Assembly (NCBI RefSeq): GCF_014836535.1
Contig: NZ_JACSQP010000001.1
Coordinates: forward strand, 64,849-128,848
Direction: 5' to 3'
Length of the DNA: 64,000 nucleotides
From: Microbacterium pullorum
Lineage (GTDB): Bacteria; Actinomycetota; Actinomycetes; Actinomycetales; Microbacteriaceae
Shown: positions 41,717 to 50,906 of the stretch, one piece after another
Layout of the letters: every line of letters begins with the position of its first letter
How positions within the stretch are numbered: the first letter of the stretch is position 1
Translations under genes and position numbers: made by a program
The notes under the pieces: generated by a model
What the model saw: the letters and a program-made list of their open reading frames with translations, nothing else
Databases searched by the model: none
Told to the model about the DNA's origin: nothing

Positions 41717-41939
41717 CGCACAACGTCGCCAATCCGCGCGCGCACCGCCTGTTTCGGGCCGGATCCGCCCTCCCCACCGCCGGATCAGCGACGTTGTGCG
41801 CGCTGGCCAACGGCCCACCGAGCACTGGGCCGCCGACCACCGCCACGGGGCTGCCCGCACAACGTCGCCAATCCGCTGCGGGAACACCGGATTTCGGCCC
41901 CGAGAGGACCTCGGGCCGCCGGATCAGCGACATTGTGCG
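41717..41939. repeat. Two tandem copies of an intergenic palindromic element
   Basis: The 371-base gap between the TetR gene and selO contains two elements of about 84 bases. Each begins with the arm CGCACAACGTCGCCAATCCG (41717-41736; 41856-41875) and ends with its inverse, CGGATCAGCGACGTTGTGCG (41781-41800) or CGGATCAGCGACATTGTGCG (41920-41939). Within copy 1, 18 of 20 bases pair. Copies are separated by 55 bases. The centres differ between copies. No ORF with coding character is present; the rest of the gap shows nothing else. Confidence 0.78.
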
Positions 41940-42008
41940 CCCCGGGCTCGGTAGCCGCGATCCGTCCGCCCCGGCCCGGTCGCGCGACGGCGGACGTAGC
42001 CTGGGGGC

Positions 42009-43484
42009 ATGAGCCTCACGCGTCCGGCCGCCCTCGAGCTGGGGACGCACTTCGCCCGGGAGTTCCCCGAGATGGCGGTGCCGTGGCAGGCGCAGGAGTT
42101 CCCCGACGCGCGCCTGCTCGTGCTCAACGAGCCGCTGGCCGCTGAGCTCGGGTGGGATGCCACGGCCCGCCGGGCCGGTGGCGACGACCCCGCCGGCCCC
42201 GGTCTGCTGGTCGGCGCCGGTCTCCCCGACACGGCGGAGCCGGTCGCCCAGGTCTACGCCGGTCACCAGTTCGGCGCGTACTCGCCTCGACTCGGCGACG
42301 GGCGCGCACTGCTGCTCGGCGAGATCCTCGACGCGAGCGGACGGCCGCGCGACATCCACCTCAAGGGTTCCGGCCCCACGCCCTTCGCCCGCGGCGGCGA
42401 CGGCCTGGCGGCGGTCGGGCCCATGCTGCGCGAGTACGTCGTCAGCGAGGCGATGCACGCTCTCGGCATCCCGACGACGCGCGCGCTCGCCGTCACCGCC
42501 ACCGGCCAGGACGTCTACCGCGACAGCGTGCTCCCCGGTGCGGTGCTCACCCGCATCGCGAGCAGCCACCTGCGCGTGGGCACGTTCCAGTACGCCGCCG
42601 CCACGGGCGACGACGACCTCGTCCGCCGCCTCGTCGCGCACGCCCTCGACCGGCACCACCCCGACCGGACCGCAGCGGACAACCCGTCGCTCGCTCTCCT
42701 TGACGCTGTCATCGACGCGCAGGCCTCGCTCATCGCGCGGTGGATGCTCGTCGGCTTCGTCCACGGCGTCATGAACACCGACAACATGACGATCTCGGGG
42801 GAGACGATCGATTACGGCCCGTGCGCCTTCATGGATGCCTTCGATCCGGCATCCGTGTACAGCTCGATCGACTCGCAGGGGCGCTATGCCTTCGGTCGTC
42901 AGCCGCTGATCGCCGAATGGAACCTCGCGCGCTTCGCTGAGACCCTGCTTCCCACGCTCGATGCCGACGAGGACCGCGCGATCGAGCTCGCCCAGGCGGC
43001 GCTCGGTCGTTTCCGCGGCGCGTACAACGCGGCCTGGTTCGGCGGGATGCTGCGCAAGCTCGGCATCCCGACCAGCACGGACGACGCCGTGACGACCCCG
43101 CTGCTCACCGATCTGATCGGCCTGCTGCAGGTCAGCCGCGTCGACTACACCGGCTTCTTCCGACGGCTGAGCGACGCCGCCCGCGGCGACGCGGCACCGG
43201 CTCGCGCGATGTTCGCCGACCCCGAACCGTTCGACCTGTGGGCGCAGCGCTGGCTGGATCTCGGCCCCGACGCCGAGGCGATGGATGCCGTGAACCCGCT
43301 CTATATCCCACGCAACCACCTCGTCGAAGAGGCTTTGGATGCCGCAACCGACGGCGACCTGGCGCCCTTCGATCGGCTGGTCGACGCCGTGACGTCACCG
43401 TACGTCGAGCGCGCCGGCTTCGATCGCTACGCCGAGCCCGCGCCCGAGGCCTTCGGCCCCTACCGCACCTTCTGCGGCACCTGA
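42009..43484 (+). CDS. selO: SelO/YdiU-family protein adenylyltransferase
   Basis: A 491-residue pseudokinase-fold enzyme that transfers AMP to Ser, Thr or Tyr of target proteins. Conserved blocks: [72 protein letters not shown] (Mg-binding Asn and Asp), and the C-terminal FCGT whose Cys takes the place of selenocysteine in animal SelO. TAGCCT at 41997-42002 is six bases before the ATG. Confidence 0.94.
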   Translation: MSLTRPAALELGTHFAREFPEMAVPWQAQEFPDARLLVLNEPLAAELGWDATARRAGGDDPAGPGLLVGAGLPDTAEPVAQVYAGHQFGAYSPRLGDGRALLLGEILDASGRPRDIHLKGSGPTPFARGGDGLAAVGPMLREYVVSEAMHALGIPTTRALAVTATGQDVYRDSVLPGAVLTRIASSHLRVGTFQYAAATGDDDLVRRLVAHALDRHHPDRTAADNPSLALLDAVIDAQASLIARWMLVGFVHGVMNTDNMTISGETIDYGPCAFMDAFDPASVYSSIDSQGRYAFGRQPLIAEWNLARFAETLLPTLDADEDRAIELAQAALGRFRGAYNAAWFGGMLRKLGIPTSTDDAVTTPLLTDLIGLLQVSRVDYTGFFRRLSDAARGDAAPARAMFADPEPFDLWAQRWLDLGPDAEAMDAVNPLYIPRNHLVEEALDAATDGDLAPFDRLVDAVTSPYVERAGFDRYAEPAPEAFGPYRTFCGT

Positions 43485-43531
43485 GCCGCCGCCCCTGGCG
43501 CGACCCCGCGCCCCGCGACGCGGACCCCCCG

Positions 43532-44305
43532 TCAGACCCGTTCCCGCACGACGCGCGCCGTGGCATCCGGATCGGGCCGATGCATGACCGACTCGGGAAC
43601 GATGACGAGTTCGGCGTGCGGCATCGCCTGCGCGAGCCGATCGGCAGAGGCGACCAGCATCGGGAAGGTCCGCTCGCCGCGCAGGATCGTGATCGGCTGC
43701 GACACCGCCAGCATCTCCGCCGTGGGCGTCGACACCTGCCGGGTGAGCGTGGCGTCGTAGACGGTGGACTGCGCGACCGCGACGAGCGAGGCGAACATGT
43801 CGCTCTGGCGGATCTGCTCCACCATCTGCGGCGGCAGCTCCACGCCTTCGAGCTGGAACGTGACCACCGCGTCGTCTCGCCGACCCTCGTCGACGAGCCG
43901 TTGCAGTCGCTCCGGCAGGTCAGCCGCCGGCTCATCGACGCCGAAGCGGAACGGCGGCTCCGACAGGAACAGGGCGCGCATCGGCACGCCGCGTGCGGCG
44001 GCGAAGAGGCCGAGTACAGCGCCCGACGAGTGCCCGAGCACGATCGCGTCGCGGCCGACGGCATCGATCACCGCGGCGAGGTCGTCGGCCTCGTCCTCGG
44101 GCGTCGAACCACGACGGTCGCCGCTGGCCCCGCGCCCGCGCCGGTCCACCGTCACGGCACGGAACCCCTGTTTCGCGAGGGCCTCGGCGATCGGGGCGCC
44201 GTCGGATGCCACCGAGAACGCGCCACCGACGATGACGATGGGCGGTCCGTCGCCCACCTCATCGAACGCGATCGGGGTGCCGTCTGCAGACGTCGCTGTC
44301 TTCAC
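43532..44305 (-). CDS. Alpha/beta hydrolase
   Basis: A 257-residue serine hydrolase fold with DRRGRGASGDRRG, nucleophile elbow GHSSGA, LSEPPFRFG and a C-terminal His-bearing SVMHRPDP. A GTG at 44303-44305 is preferred (KTATSADGTPIAFDEVG is the usual start of such enzymes); a longer start at 44350 is possible. Substrate unknown. Convergent with selO. Confidence 0.83.
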   Translation of the reverse strand: MKTATSADGTPIAFDEVGDGPPIVIVGGAFSVASDGAPIAEALAKQGFRAVTVDRRGRGASGDRRGSTPEDEADDLAAVIDAVGRDAIVLGHSSGAVLGLFAAARGVPMRALFLSEPPFRFGVDEPAADLPERLQRLVDEGRRDDAVVTFQLEGVELPPQMVEQIRQSDMFASLVAVAQSTVYDATLTRQVSTPTAEMLAVSQPITILRGERTFPMLVASADRLAQAMPHAELVIVPESVMHRPDPDATARVVRERV

Positions 44306-44371
44306 GGCAACAAGTAACCACGGACCACCGACACCCACAAGACGCCCCACGACCGGGGACGCCGCAGTGCT

Positions 44372-44860
44372 CTACCGGTAGTTGATGAACTGCAGGTCGA
44401 CGTCGAGGTCGGCGGCCTTCAGCAGTCGCTGCACTTCCTGCAGGTCGTCGCGGCTCTTGGACTGCACCCGCAGTTCGTCACCCTGGATCTGCGACTTCAC
44501 CGACTTGGGGCCCTCATCGCGGATCAGCTTGCCGATCTTCTTGGCGTTCTCCTGCGAGATGCCTTCCTTCAGCGTCGAGACGATGCGGTACTCGCGGCCG
44601 CTGGGGACGGGGTCGCCCGTTTCGAGGCTCTTCAGCGAGATGCCGCGCTTGATGAGCTTCGACTGGAAGACGTCGAGCACCGCCTTCGCGCGGTCCTCGC
44701 TGTTGGCCTTGATGAGGATCGATTCGCCGCTCCACTCGATCGAGGCGTCGGTGCCCTTGAAGTCGTAGCGCTGCTCGACCTCTTTGCGCGCCTGGTTGAG
44801 GGCGTTGTCCGCCTCCTGGCGGTCGATCTTCGAGACGATGTCGAACGAGGAATCAGCCAT
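44372..44860 (-). CDS. YajQ-family nucleotide-binding protein
   Basis: A 162-residue YajQ/DUF520 protein with two ferredoxin-like folds: [28 protein letters not shown] at the start, [13 protein letters not shown], and [12 protein letters not shown] at the end. Homologs bind cyclic di-GMP in some bacteria. TACGAT (44867-44872 on this strand) lies six bases before the ATG. Confidence 0.93.
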   Translation of the reverse strand: MADSSFDIVSKIDRQEADNALNQARKEVEQRYDFKGTDASIEWSGESILIKANSEDRAKAVLDVFQSKLIKRGISLKSLETGDPVPSGREYRIVSTLKEGISQENAKKIGKLIRDEGPKSVKSQIQGDELRVQSKSRDDLQEVQRLLKAADLDVDLQFINYR

Positions 44861-44968
44861 GCCGCCATCGTACCGATGTCGCCGGCCGGTTCGGGCTGGG
44901 GGAAGTGCTGCTGCGCGATGCAAGCTCGTACGATCTGTCCAACGGCGAGTGGACCCGGAGGTGAGCGC

Positions 44969-45307
44969 ATGACCATCAACGCCTACATGGCTGTCACCGG
45001 TGCCCCCGACGCCGCGCAGGTGGCGGTGGTGGTGCACCAGGCCCTCGGCGGCACCCGCACCTTCACCGGCGCCGGGTGGCAGATCGACGGCCCCGACTGG
45101 TACGCCGACGTGCTCGCGGACCCCGCACCCGAACCGGGGGAAGCGCCGCTCCTGGTGGTGGTCTGGCACGAGTCGAAGGAGGCCAGCCAGTTGCACGCCC
45201 TGATCGGCCGGCTGTTCGCGTTCGCCGCCCGCGCCACACCCTGGACGCTGCGCACCGATAGCGACTTGGAGCCCTACGCCGAGCAGTACCGCCCCACCCG
45301 CGCGTAG
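44969..45307 (+). CDS. Hypothetical protein, 112 residues
   Basis: No family recognised. A small soluble protein without signal peptide or helix-length hydrophobic stretches; strands and helices alternate ([35 protein letters not shown]). GGAGG precedes the ATG, and TACGAT at 44929-44934 is a possible -10. Coding character is supported by GC-rich third positions and the ribosome site. Confidence 0.7.
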   Translation: MTINAYMAVTGAPDAAQVAVVVHQALGGTRTFTGAGWQIDGPDWYADVLADPAPEPGEAPLLVVVWHESKEASQLHALIGRLFAFAARATPWTLRTDSDLEPYAEQYRPTRA

Positions 45308-45398
45308 CCGCCTCAGCGGCGCAACGCCCCGGCGCGCGACGGCATCCGACGTGCGCAAGGTGGATGCCACGGCGGCGCCACCTTCGTAGACTGCCCGC

Positions 45399-45890
45399 AT
45401 GCGTCCGCTCACCGAGGACGAACTGCGCAGCGCGTTCGTCAACGCCGGTCCCGACGAGATCCGGCAGGTGGCCGTGCCCGCCGACTTCCTGTTCACCGAC
45501 TGGGATCACCTCGACTTCTACGCGTGGCGCGACCCGCGCATGCGCAGCCGCGGATACGTGATCGCCGAAGTCGACGATCGGCTCACCGGAGTCGTGCTGC
45601 GCGCAGCCGACGGATCGGGCCGGGCGAGGGCGGCGATGTGCAACCTCTGCCACACGATGCAACCCGCCGACCAGGTCGCGCTGTTCACGGCGCGCAAGGC
45701 GGGGGATGCCGGTGCGCACGGCGACAGCGTCGGCACCTACATCTGCGCCGACCTGTCGTGTCACGACAACGTGCGATTGGCCCCGCCCCTCGCCCCGAGC
45801 GAGATCCGGGCGAGCGTGGATCGCCGTATCGACGGCACGAGGCAGCGCACCGAGGCCTTCGTCACACGGGTTCTGCGGGGATCGATCTGA
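45399..45890 (+). CDS. FBP-domain protein (EF-G-binding, FusB-like)
   Basis: A 163-residue protein ending in a zinc treble-clef of the FBP C-terminal type: [11 protein letters not shown]... and [14 protein letters not shown] provide the four cysteines. FusB-family members bind elongation factor G and can protect it from fusidic acid; here it may be a housekeeping relative. TAGACT at 45387-45392 is six bases before the ATG. Confidence 0.85.
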   Translation: MRPLTEDELRSAFVNAGPDEIRQVAVPADFLFTDWDHLDFYAWRDPRMRSRGYVIAEVDDRLTGVVLRAADGSGRARAAMCNLCHTMQPADQVALFTARKAGDAGAHGDSVGTYICADLSCHDNVRLAPPLAPSEIRASVDRRIDGTRQRTEAFVTRVLRGSI

Positions 45891-45974
45891 GTCGATTTCA
45901 GACACCCGGCGCGACAGAGTAGGATTGTCAATCGCGCCTCCGGTCGACTGGATAAGCTGGGCGGGTGCGCACCT

Positions 45975-46059
45975 GGCGAGTTACCCAAGCGGCCAAAGGG
46001 ATCTGACTGTAAATCAGACTGCTCAGCATTCGGGGGTTCGAATCCCTCACTCGCCACCA
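45975..46059 (+). tRNA. tRNA-Tyr (GTA)
   Basis: Acceptor GGCGAGT pairs with ACTCGCC, followed by an encoded ACCA end. Anticodon stem TCTGA/TCAGA with loop CTGTAAA gives anticodon GTA (46009-46011), and a long variable arm is present, as expected for tRNA-Tyr. TAAGCT at 45953-45958 is a likely -10 box. Confidence 0.96.
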
Positions 46060-46070
46060 TCCCGAACACT

Positions 46071-46103
46071 GACGAAAGCCCGGCCATCGGCCGGGCTTTC
46101 GTC
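46071..46103. terminator. Terminator between tRNA-Tyr and the SDR gene
   Basis: GACGAAAGCCCGGCC and GGCCGGGCTTTCGTC form a perfect 15-base stem with a 3-base loop, usable from both sides for the convergent tRNA and SDR gene. Confidence 0.85.
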
Positions 46104-46122
46104 GTTGTACCGCGCCCCGCGG

Positions 46123-47115
46123 TCAGGCCGCCGGCGTGCGGGATGCGACACAGACGCGCAGGCTCTCGCGGATGGCGGCCTCCACGTCGTCGGGGCCGTA
46201 GCCGAGCGCGGCCTGCACCGGTTCGGGGTCGATGTAGGCGAGACGCTCCTGCACGAGCGCCGCGTCGGCCTGGTGCATGCCGTGCTCGATGCCGCGGGCG
46301 GCCTCGGCCTCGTCGTACGCCTTCATCCGTGGCACGAAGACCTCGGCCGGCAGGGGCATGACCCGTGCCGGATCCAGGCCCGCCTCCTCGGCGATCATGC
46401 GGTGGAAGTCGGCGTACGTCATGTTGATGCCGCCCAGCGCATAGGTCTCGCCGTGCTCGCCGCGTTCGATCGCGCCGCGTGCGGCCTGGGCGACCTGCCC
46501 GGTCGTGATCATCACCGTGCCGCCGGCGGGGACGGCGATGGGGGCGTCCTCGGGGACGGCGGCATCCATCGCCACGAACATGTTCCACAGCGGAATGGTG
46601 TCGGGCATGGTGCCGAAGATCCAGGGGAGTCGCAGCGACGTGACCGTCATCGCGCCGTCGCCTTCGAGGAAGGCGACCTGCTCCTGCAGGAGCCGGGTGC
46701 GCACGTATCCTGCCTTTTCGCGCAGGCCGATCTCGGGCCACCGCTCGGCGAATTCGGCGAAGTACGACCCGTACACGACGAACGAACGCACGCCCGCCTG
46801 CCGGGCCAGGCGCGCCATGCGCTGGGTGGGCAGCACGTTGGCGCGGTAGAAGAAGCCTGCCGCGGGGGCCTGCGGGGCGATCCGCTCGTCGGCACCGGCC
46901 GCGTAGGCGACGGCGCCGACGCCGCCGAGCAGGGCGAGAAGTTCCTCGTCGGATGCCTCGGCGACGTCGCAGTAGACGTACCGCACGTCCTCGAGCGGGT
47001 GCGCGGTCTCGGGCGGGAGCGAGATCGAGAGCACGTCGTATCCGTGGGCGAGGAGTTCCTCAGCCGTCGCCCGCCCGAGAAGGCCGGTTCCGCCGATGAT
47101 GGCAACTGTCGACAT
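46123..47115 (-). CDS. NAD-dependent epimerase/dehydratase-like SDR protein
   Basis: A 330-residue extended short-chain dehydrogenase fold with nucleotide-binding VAIIGGTGLLGRATAEEL. The usual catalytic YxxxK is not seen; the corresponding site may be YVRTR, with Arg for Lys, so it may be non-catalytic or handle NAD unusually. It resembles NmrA/epimerase relatives of unknown substrate. Weak GGGAAA before the ATG. Confidence 0.8.
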   Translation of the reverse strand: MSTVAIIGGTGLLGRATAEELLAHGYDVLSISLPPETAHPLEDVRYVYCDVAEASDEELLALLGGVGAVAYAAGADERIAPQAPAAGFFYRANVLPTQRMARLARQAGVRSFVVYGSYFAEFAERWPEIGLREKAGYVRTRLLQEQVAFLEGDGAMTVTSLRLPWIFGTMPDTIPLWNMFVAMDAAVPEDAPIAVPAGGTVMITTGQVAQAARGAIERGEHGETYALGGINMTYADFHRMIAEEAGLDPARVMPLPAEVFVPRMKAYDEAEAARGIEHGMHQADAALVQERLAYIDPEPVQAALGYGPDDVEAAIRESLRVCVASRTPAA

Positions 47116-47170
47116 GCTGTTTCCCTTTCGTGATGGGTCAGTTCGCAGGTGTCATCTACGGGGCTGGCCT

Positions 47171-47197
47171 GTGGTCTGACCACACCGTATCGCGATA
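47171..47197. promoter_or_regulatory. Two palindromes upstream of the SDR gene
   Basis: GTGGTCTGACCAC (47171-47183) and TATCGCGATA (47188-47197) are perfect palindromes close together. The second covers a possible -10 (TATCGC, 17 bases after TTGGCT on the minus strand). Together they look like a regulator-controlled promoter; no regulator gene is adjacent. Confidence 0.45.
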
Positions 47198-47327
47198 GGT
47201 CGCCACCGCACCAGAGCCAATCAACGTGAATAACCGGCTGGACCTCGGCGGCATCAAGTGGTCCGGTGATGTCGGGCGTGGGAGTATGGGGGCTCTGCGG
47301 CGGCCGCGCCGCGGGAGAGGATCAACG

Positions 47328-48299
47328 ATGACTGAGCCGATCACGAGCCCTGCCTCCGCCAAACTGCTGCGCATAGCGATCTGGGTCGCAATCGGGGCGC
47401 TGATCGCCGCAGCCCTGGTCTGTGTCGTCTGGGTGCTGTTCGGCCCCGAGAGCGGCATCGTCGGGCGGGCGTTCCTCACGATCCTGCTGCTCGCGTCCTT
47501 CGCCGGCATCTCGATCCTCGAGACGCAGCTGGCACCGCGCCGCCCCGCCTGGTTTGCGCTGGCGAGCATGGCGGTGTGGGTCGTGACGCTGCTGATCGGC
47601 GCATTCATGATCTGGATGCCGGAGCCCGACCGCTACTTCGGCATCGGTGCCGACCGGTTCTTCCGTTTCCTGCTGATCGTGCTGGTGCTGCAGCTCGCCC
47701 TGCTGCACGTGCGCCTGTTCACCAAGCTGCACGCGCGGTACTCGACCACGTTCACCACGATCGTGACCTACGTCACCATCGCGCTCGTCGTGATCCTCGC
47801 GATCATGCTCGTGATCCCGCTCATCGTGTCCGAGTTCTACGACTTCCTCGCCGTCTACTGGCGCATCGTGGTGTCGCTTGCGATCCTCGCCGCCGTCGGC
47901 ACGGCATTGGTGCCACTGGTCAACGCGCTGCTCGCGCCCAAGCGACCCCGCCCCGCCGGCGCCCCCCACGCAGGCTCTCAGGCCGCGCCGTACGGTGGGT
48001 CGTACGCGACGCCGCAGCTGCAGACCCAGCCCGCCCCGCAGTGGCCGACCTACGCCGACGGCTACACGCCGCTTCCGGTCATGCCCGACGGTTCACCCGA
48101 CTGGAACGCGTACTACACCGGCTACCCCACCTACGCTCAGCCCGCCTACGCCGCCGTCGAACAGACCCAGCCGTCGGCGCGTGCGACCGAGCAGACGCCC
48201 GAGGTCGAGCCGCAGCCCGAGCCGCATCCCGAGTCGCCGGCCACGCAGGATGACTTCCCGTCCGTGCCGCCGCGCCCGCCGCTGCCGCCGCGCCCGTAG
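47328..48299 (+). CDS. Multi-pass membrane protein with Pro-rich tail
   Basis: A 323-residue protein with about seven helices in residues 10-205 (LRIAIWVAIGALIAAALVCVVW, FLTILLLASFAGISILE, ...) and a cytosolic tail of about 110 residues rich in Pro, Gln, Tyr and Ala (YTPLPVMPDGSPDWNAYYTG), ending PPRPPLPPRP. Function unknown. GAGAGG precedes the ATG at 47328; longer starts are less likely. Confidence 0.75.
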   Translation: MTEPITSPASAKLLRIAIWVAIGALIAAALVCVVWVLFGPESGIVGRAFLTILLLASFAGISILETQLAPRRPAWFALASMAVWVVTLLIGAFMIWMPEPDRYFGIGADRFFRFLLIVLVLQLALLHVRLFTKLHARYSTTFTTIVTYVTIALVVILAIMLVIPLIVSEFYDFLAVYWRIVVSLAILAAVGTALVPLVNALLAPKRPRPAGAPHAGSQAAPYGGSYATPQLQTQPAPQWPTYADGYTPLPVMPDGSPDWNAYYTGYPTYAQPAYAAVEQTQPSARATEQTPEVEPQPEPHPESPATQDDFPSVPPRPPLPPRP

Positions 48300-48322
48300 C
48301 GGCGACCGGCCTGGTCGGCGCC

Positions 48323-49903
48323 TCAACGCTCGAGCAGTTCCCGCGCGGCGTGCGCCGCGTTGTGACCGCCGATGCCGCTGACGGCGCCGCCGCGGCGCGC
48401 CGCCGACCCGCACCACAGCACCCGCTCGTGCCCGGTCGCGACTCCCCAGCGCGCCGCCGGGGAGTCGAGGGCGTCGTCATCGCCGACCCACGGCCAGGAC
48501 AGGTCGCCGTGGAAGATGTCGCCCCCGGTCATGCCGAGCGACGCCTCGAGGTCGCCCGTCGTCCGCGCTTCGATGCACGGCGCTCCATCGGGAGTCTCGG
48601 AGAGAACGTCGGCGATCGGCTCGGCCAGCACGCTGTCGAGGGTGGCCTGCGCGGCGCGCAGCAGCTCGGCCCGCACGCGGTCGGCATCGGCGTCCGCGAG
48701 CAGCCGGTGCGGCACCTGCAGCCCGAACAGGGTGAGCGTCTGCGCGCCGGATGCCCTCAGATCGCTCCCGAGGATCGTCGGGTCGGTGAGTGAGTGGCAG
48801 TAGATCTCCGCCGGCAGGGGAGCGGGAAGGCGACCTGCGGATGCCGCGGCGTGCGCGGCATCCAGCTGGGTGAGCGTCTCGTTGATGTGGAAGGTGCCCG
48901 CAAACGCGGCCGCAGGATCGACGGTGTCGTCGCGCAGTCGCGGCAGCCGGCGCAGCAGCATGTTGATCTTCACCTGCGCCCCCTCCGGGGCGGGCGGCGC
49001 CTCGCCCGCACCGCCGCCCGCAGTGAGGAGGTCGTGCAGCACCGTGGGGCCCACGCCGCTGAGGACGAGACGGCCGTGGAAGACGCGGCCGTCGGCCGTC
49101 TGCACCTCCCCGTCGGGGGTCACTGAGGTGACGGTCGCGCCGGAGACGAGCTCGGCACCGGCGGCGCGCGCGGCCCGCTCGAGCTCGCCGGAGACCTGAC
49201 CCATGCCGCCGACCGGCACGTCCCAGTCTCCGGTGCCGCCGCCGATGACGTGGTACAGCAGACAGCGGTTCTGCCGCAGGGTCGGGTCGTCGGCCGTGGC
49301 GAAGGTGCCGATCAGGGCGTCGGTCAGCGCGATGCCGCGGGCGAGGTCGGTGCGCAGGCTCGCGCGCAGCAGACCGCCGATGGGCGCCTGGGTCACGGCG
49401 TGCCAGAGCGCGTCGTCGCCGACGCGGGCCCGCACGTCGGCCGCGCGGGGGAGGGGTTCGGTGACGGTGGGGAACACGGCGCGCGCGAAGGCGCCCAGTC
49501 TGGTGCCGAGCGCGGCGAAACGCTCCGCCTCGGTGGCGTCGCCGGTGGTGTGGGCGAAGCTCCGCGCGGTCGCGGCGGCATCGGCCGTATCGATCAGGAT
49601 GCCGCGCTCGGGCCGTGCCGGATCGGGCGTGTACGACGAGTAGCGCCGGCGGCGAAGCGTGATGCGCAGCCCCAGGTCGTCGATGATGCGGCCGGGCAGC
49701 AGGCTCACCAGGTAGCTGTAGCGCGACAGCCGCGCGTCGACGCCGGGCCACGGCTGCTGCGACACGGCCGCGCCGCCGAACCGGGCGAGACGCTCGAGCA
49801 CCGCCACCGTGCGACCGGCTCGGGCGAGGTAAGCGGCGGCGACGAGGGCGTTGTGGCCGCCGCCGACGATGACGACGTCGTGGGTGCCGGCTGCCTCGAC
49901 CAT
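48323..49903 (-). CDS. Phytoene-desaturase-like FAD oxidoreductase
   Basis: A 526-residue flavoprotein of the amine oxidase/phytoene desaturase superfamily (PYROXD2-like): VVIVGGGHNALVAAAYLARAG for FAD, FGGAAVSQQPWPG, then GGMGQVSGELERAARAAGAELV and a C-terminal GSAARRGGAVSGIGGHNAA. No carotenoid genes are nearby, so the substrate is unknown. TAGGGT (minus, 49910-49915) is six bases before the ATG. Confidence 0.87.
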   Translation of the reverse strand: MVEAAGTHDVVIVGGGHNALVAAAYLARAGRTVAVLERLARFGGAAVSQQPWPGVDARLSRYSYLVSLLPGRIIDDLGLRITLRRRRYSSYTPDPARPERGILIDTADAAATARSFAHTTGDATEAERFAALGTRLGAFARAVFPTVTEPLPRAADVRARVGDDALWHAVTQAPIGGLLRASLRTDLARGIALTDALIGTFATADDPTLRQNRCLLYHVIGGGTGDWDVPVGGMGQVSGELERAARAAGAELVSGATVTSVTPDGEVQTADGRVFHGRLVLSGVGPTVLHDLLTAGGGAGEAPPAPEGAQVKINMLLRRLPRLRDDTVDPAAAFAGTFHINETLTQLDAAHAAASAGRLPAPLPAEIYCHSLTDPTILGSDLRASGAQTLTLFGLQVPHRLLADADADRVRAELLRAAQATLDSVLAEPIADVLSETPDGAPCIEARTTGDLEASLGMTGGDIFHGDLSWPWVGDDDALDSPAARWGVATGHERVLWCGSAARRGGAVSGIGGHNAAHAARELLER

Positions 49904-49909
49904 GGCGCC

Positions 49910-49928
49910 ACCCTAGTGCGCGTAGCGT
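49910..49928. promoter_or_regulatory. Back-to-back leaderless promoters
   Basis: TAGGGT on the minus strand (49910-49915) serves the FAD gene and TAGCGT on the plus strand (49923-49928) serves the phosphatase gene; only seven bases separate the boxes. Confidence 0.6.
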
Positions 49929-49935
49929 GGAGCGC

Positions 49936-50760
49936 ATGGGTCTGGACCAGCAACTCGAATCCCTCGCCGTCGACATCGCCCGCGAGGCCGGTGCCCTCGC
50001 CCGGACGCGACGGGAGGAGGGGGTGTCGATCGCAGCGAGCAAGTCGGCGCTCGCCGACATCGTCACCGAGGCCGACCGCGAGGTGGAAGCGCTGATCCGC
50101 GCGCGCATCGCCGCCGCCCGCCCGGACGACGGGTTCCTCGGTGAGGAGTCCGCCGCCGAACGCGGGTCCAGCGGCATCACCTGGGTCGTCGACCCGATCG
50201 ACGGCACCGTGAACTACGCCTACGGCATCCCGTCGTACGCCGTCAGCATCGCGGCGGTCAGCGGCGAGCCCGACCCGCTTTCGTGGACCGCGCTCGCCGG
50301 CGCCGTGTACGCCCCGGCGCTGGGCGAGATGTTCCACGCGGCGCGCGGCGCAGGTGCGTGGTTGGGGGACACCCGGCTCGCCGTGAACGCCGAGGTCAAC
50401 CCCGCCGGATCGCTGCTCGCCACCGGCTTCGGCTACGACCCGGCCACCCACGCACCGCAGCTGGCCCTTCTCGGGCGGGTCATGCCGCTCGCCCGCGACA
50501 TCCGTCGCATCGGGGCTGCGTCACTGGACCTCGTCTACGTCGCGGCGGGTCGCCTCGACGGATACTTCGAGCGCGGCCTGAACCCGTGGGACCATGCCGC
50601 CGGCGTACTGCTGGTGCAGGAAGCCGGGGGTACGGCGGTGGGGATGCCGGGTGACGCGCCGAGCCGCGACATGACGATCGTCGGCAATGCGACCCTGGTG
50701 CAGCGGCTGGCCCAGGTGGTCTTCGCCGATGCCGCGGCGCGCGACACACGGCGCAGCTGA
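49936..50760 (+). CDS. Inositol monophosphatase family protein
   Basis: A 274-residue Mg-dependent phosphatase: metal motif GEES, WVVDPIDGTVNYAYG, and the second site LNPWDHAAGVLLVQEAGG. The family hydrolyses inositol phosphates, histidinol phosphate (HisN) or PAP; the context gives no clue. The ATG at 49936 is chosen because TAGCGT lies seven bases upstream; a GTG three codons earlier is possible. Confidence 0.92.
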   Translation: MGLDQQLESLAVDIAREAGALARTRREEGVSIAASKSALADIVTEADREVEALIRARIAAARPDDGFLGEESAAERGSSGITWVVDPIDGTVNYAYGIPSYAVSIAAVSGEPDPLSWTALAGAVYAPALGEMFHAARGAGAWLGDTRLAVNAEVNPAGSLLATGFGYDPATHAPQLALLGRVMPLARDIRRIGAASLDLVYVAAGRLDGYFERGLNPWDHAAGVLLVQEAGGTAVGMPGDAPSRDMTIVGNATLVQRLAQVVFADAAARDTRRS

Positions 50761-50777
50761 AACGTCGAATCCGGGCG

Positions 50778-50806
50778 TGACAATCCCCGCGCGCGAGGGG
50801 TAGTGT
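50778..50806 (+). promoter_or_regulatory. Promoter of the M23 peptidase gene
   Basis: TGACAA (50778-50783), 17-base spacer, TAGTGT (50801-50806). The transcript would have a leader of about 95 bases before the TTG start. I checked it for the c-di-AMP riboswitch known upstream of such genes and did not see its conserved core. Confidence 0.55.
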
Positions 50807-50906
50807 TTACCCGATCGTTACTTTTTCGGCCCGAACGAAACGGTGACATCACGACCACCCGAAGACGTCCCTCGCCCCCCGAGCGGCCGACCCGAGAGCC
50901 CGCGAT

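Noticed and set aside
41660..42145. Open reading frames across the gap before selO
   Set aside because: They run through both palindromic elements, are rich in Arg and Pro, have no domain and overlap the selO start; they are by-products of high GC.
50813..50906. c-di-AMP (ydaO) riboswitch before the M23 peptidase
   Set aside because: Position would fit, but I could not find the conserved core elements of this riboswitch in the leader.
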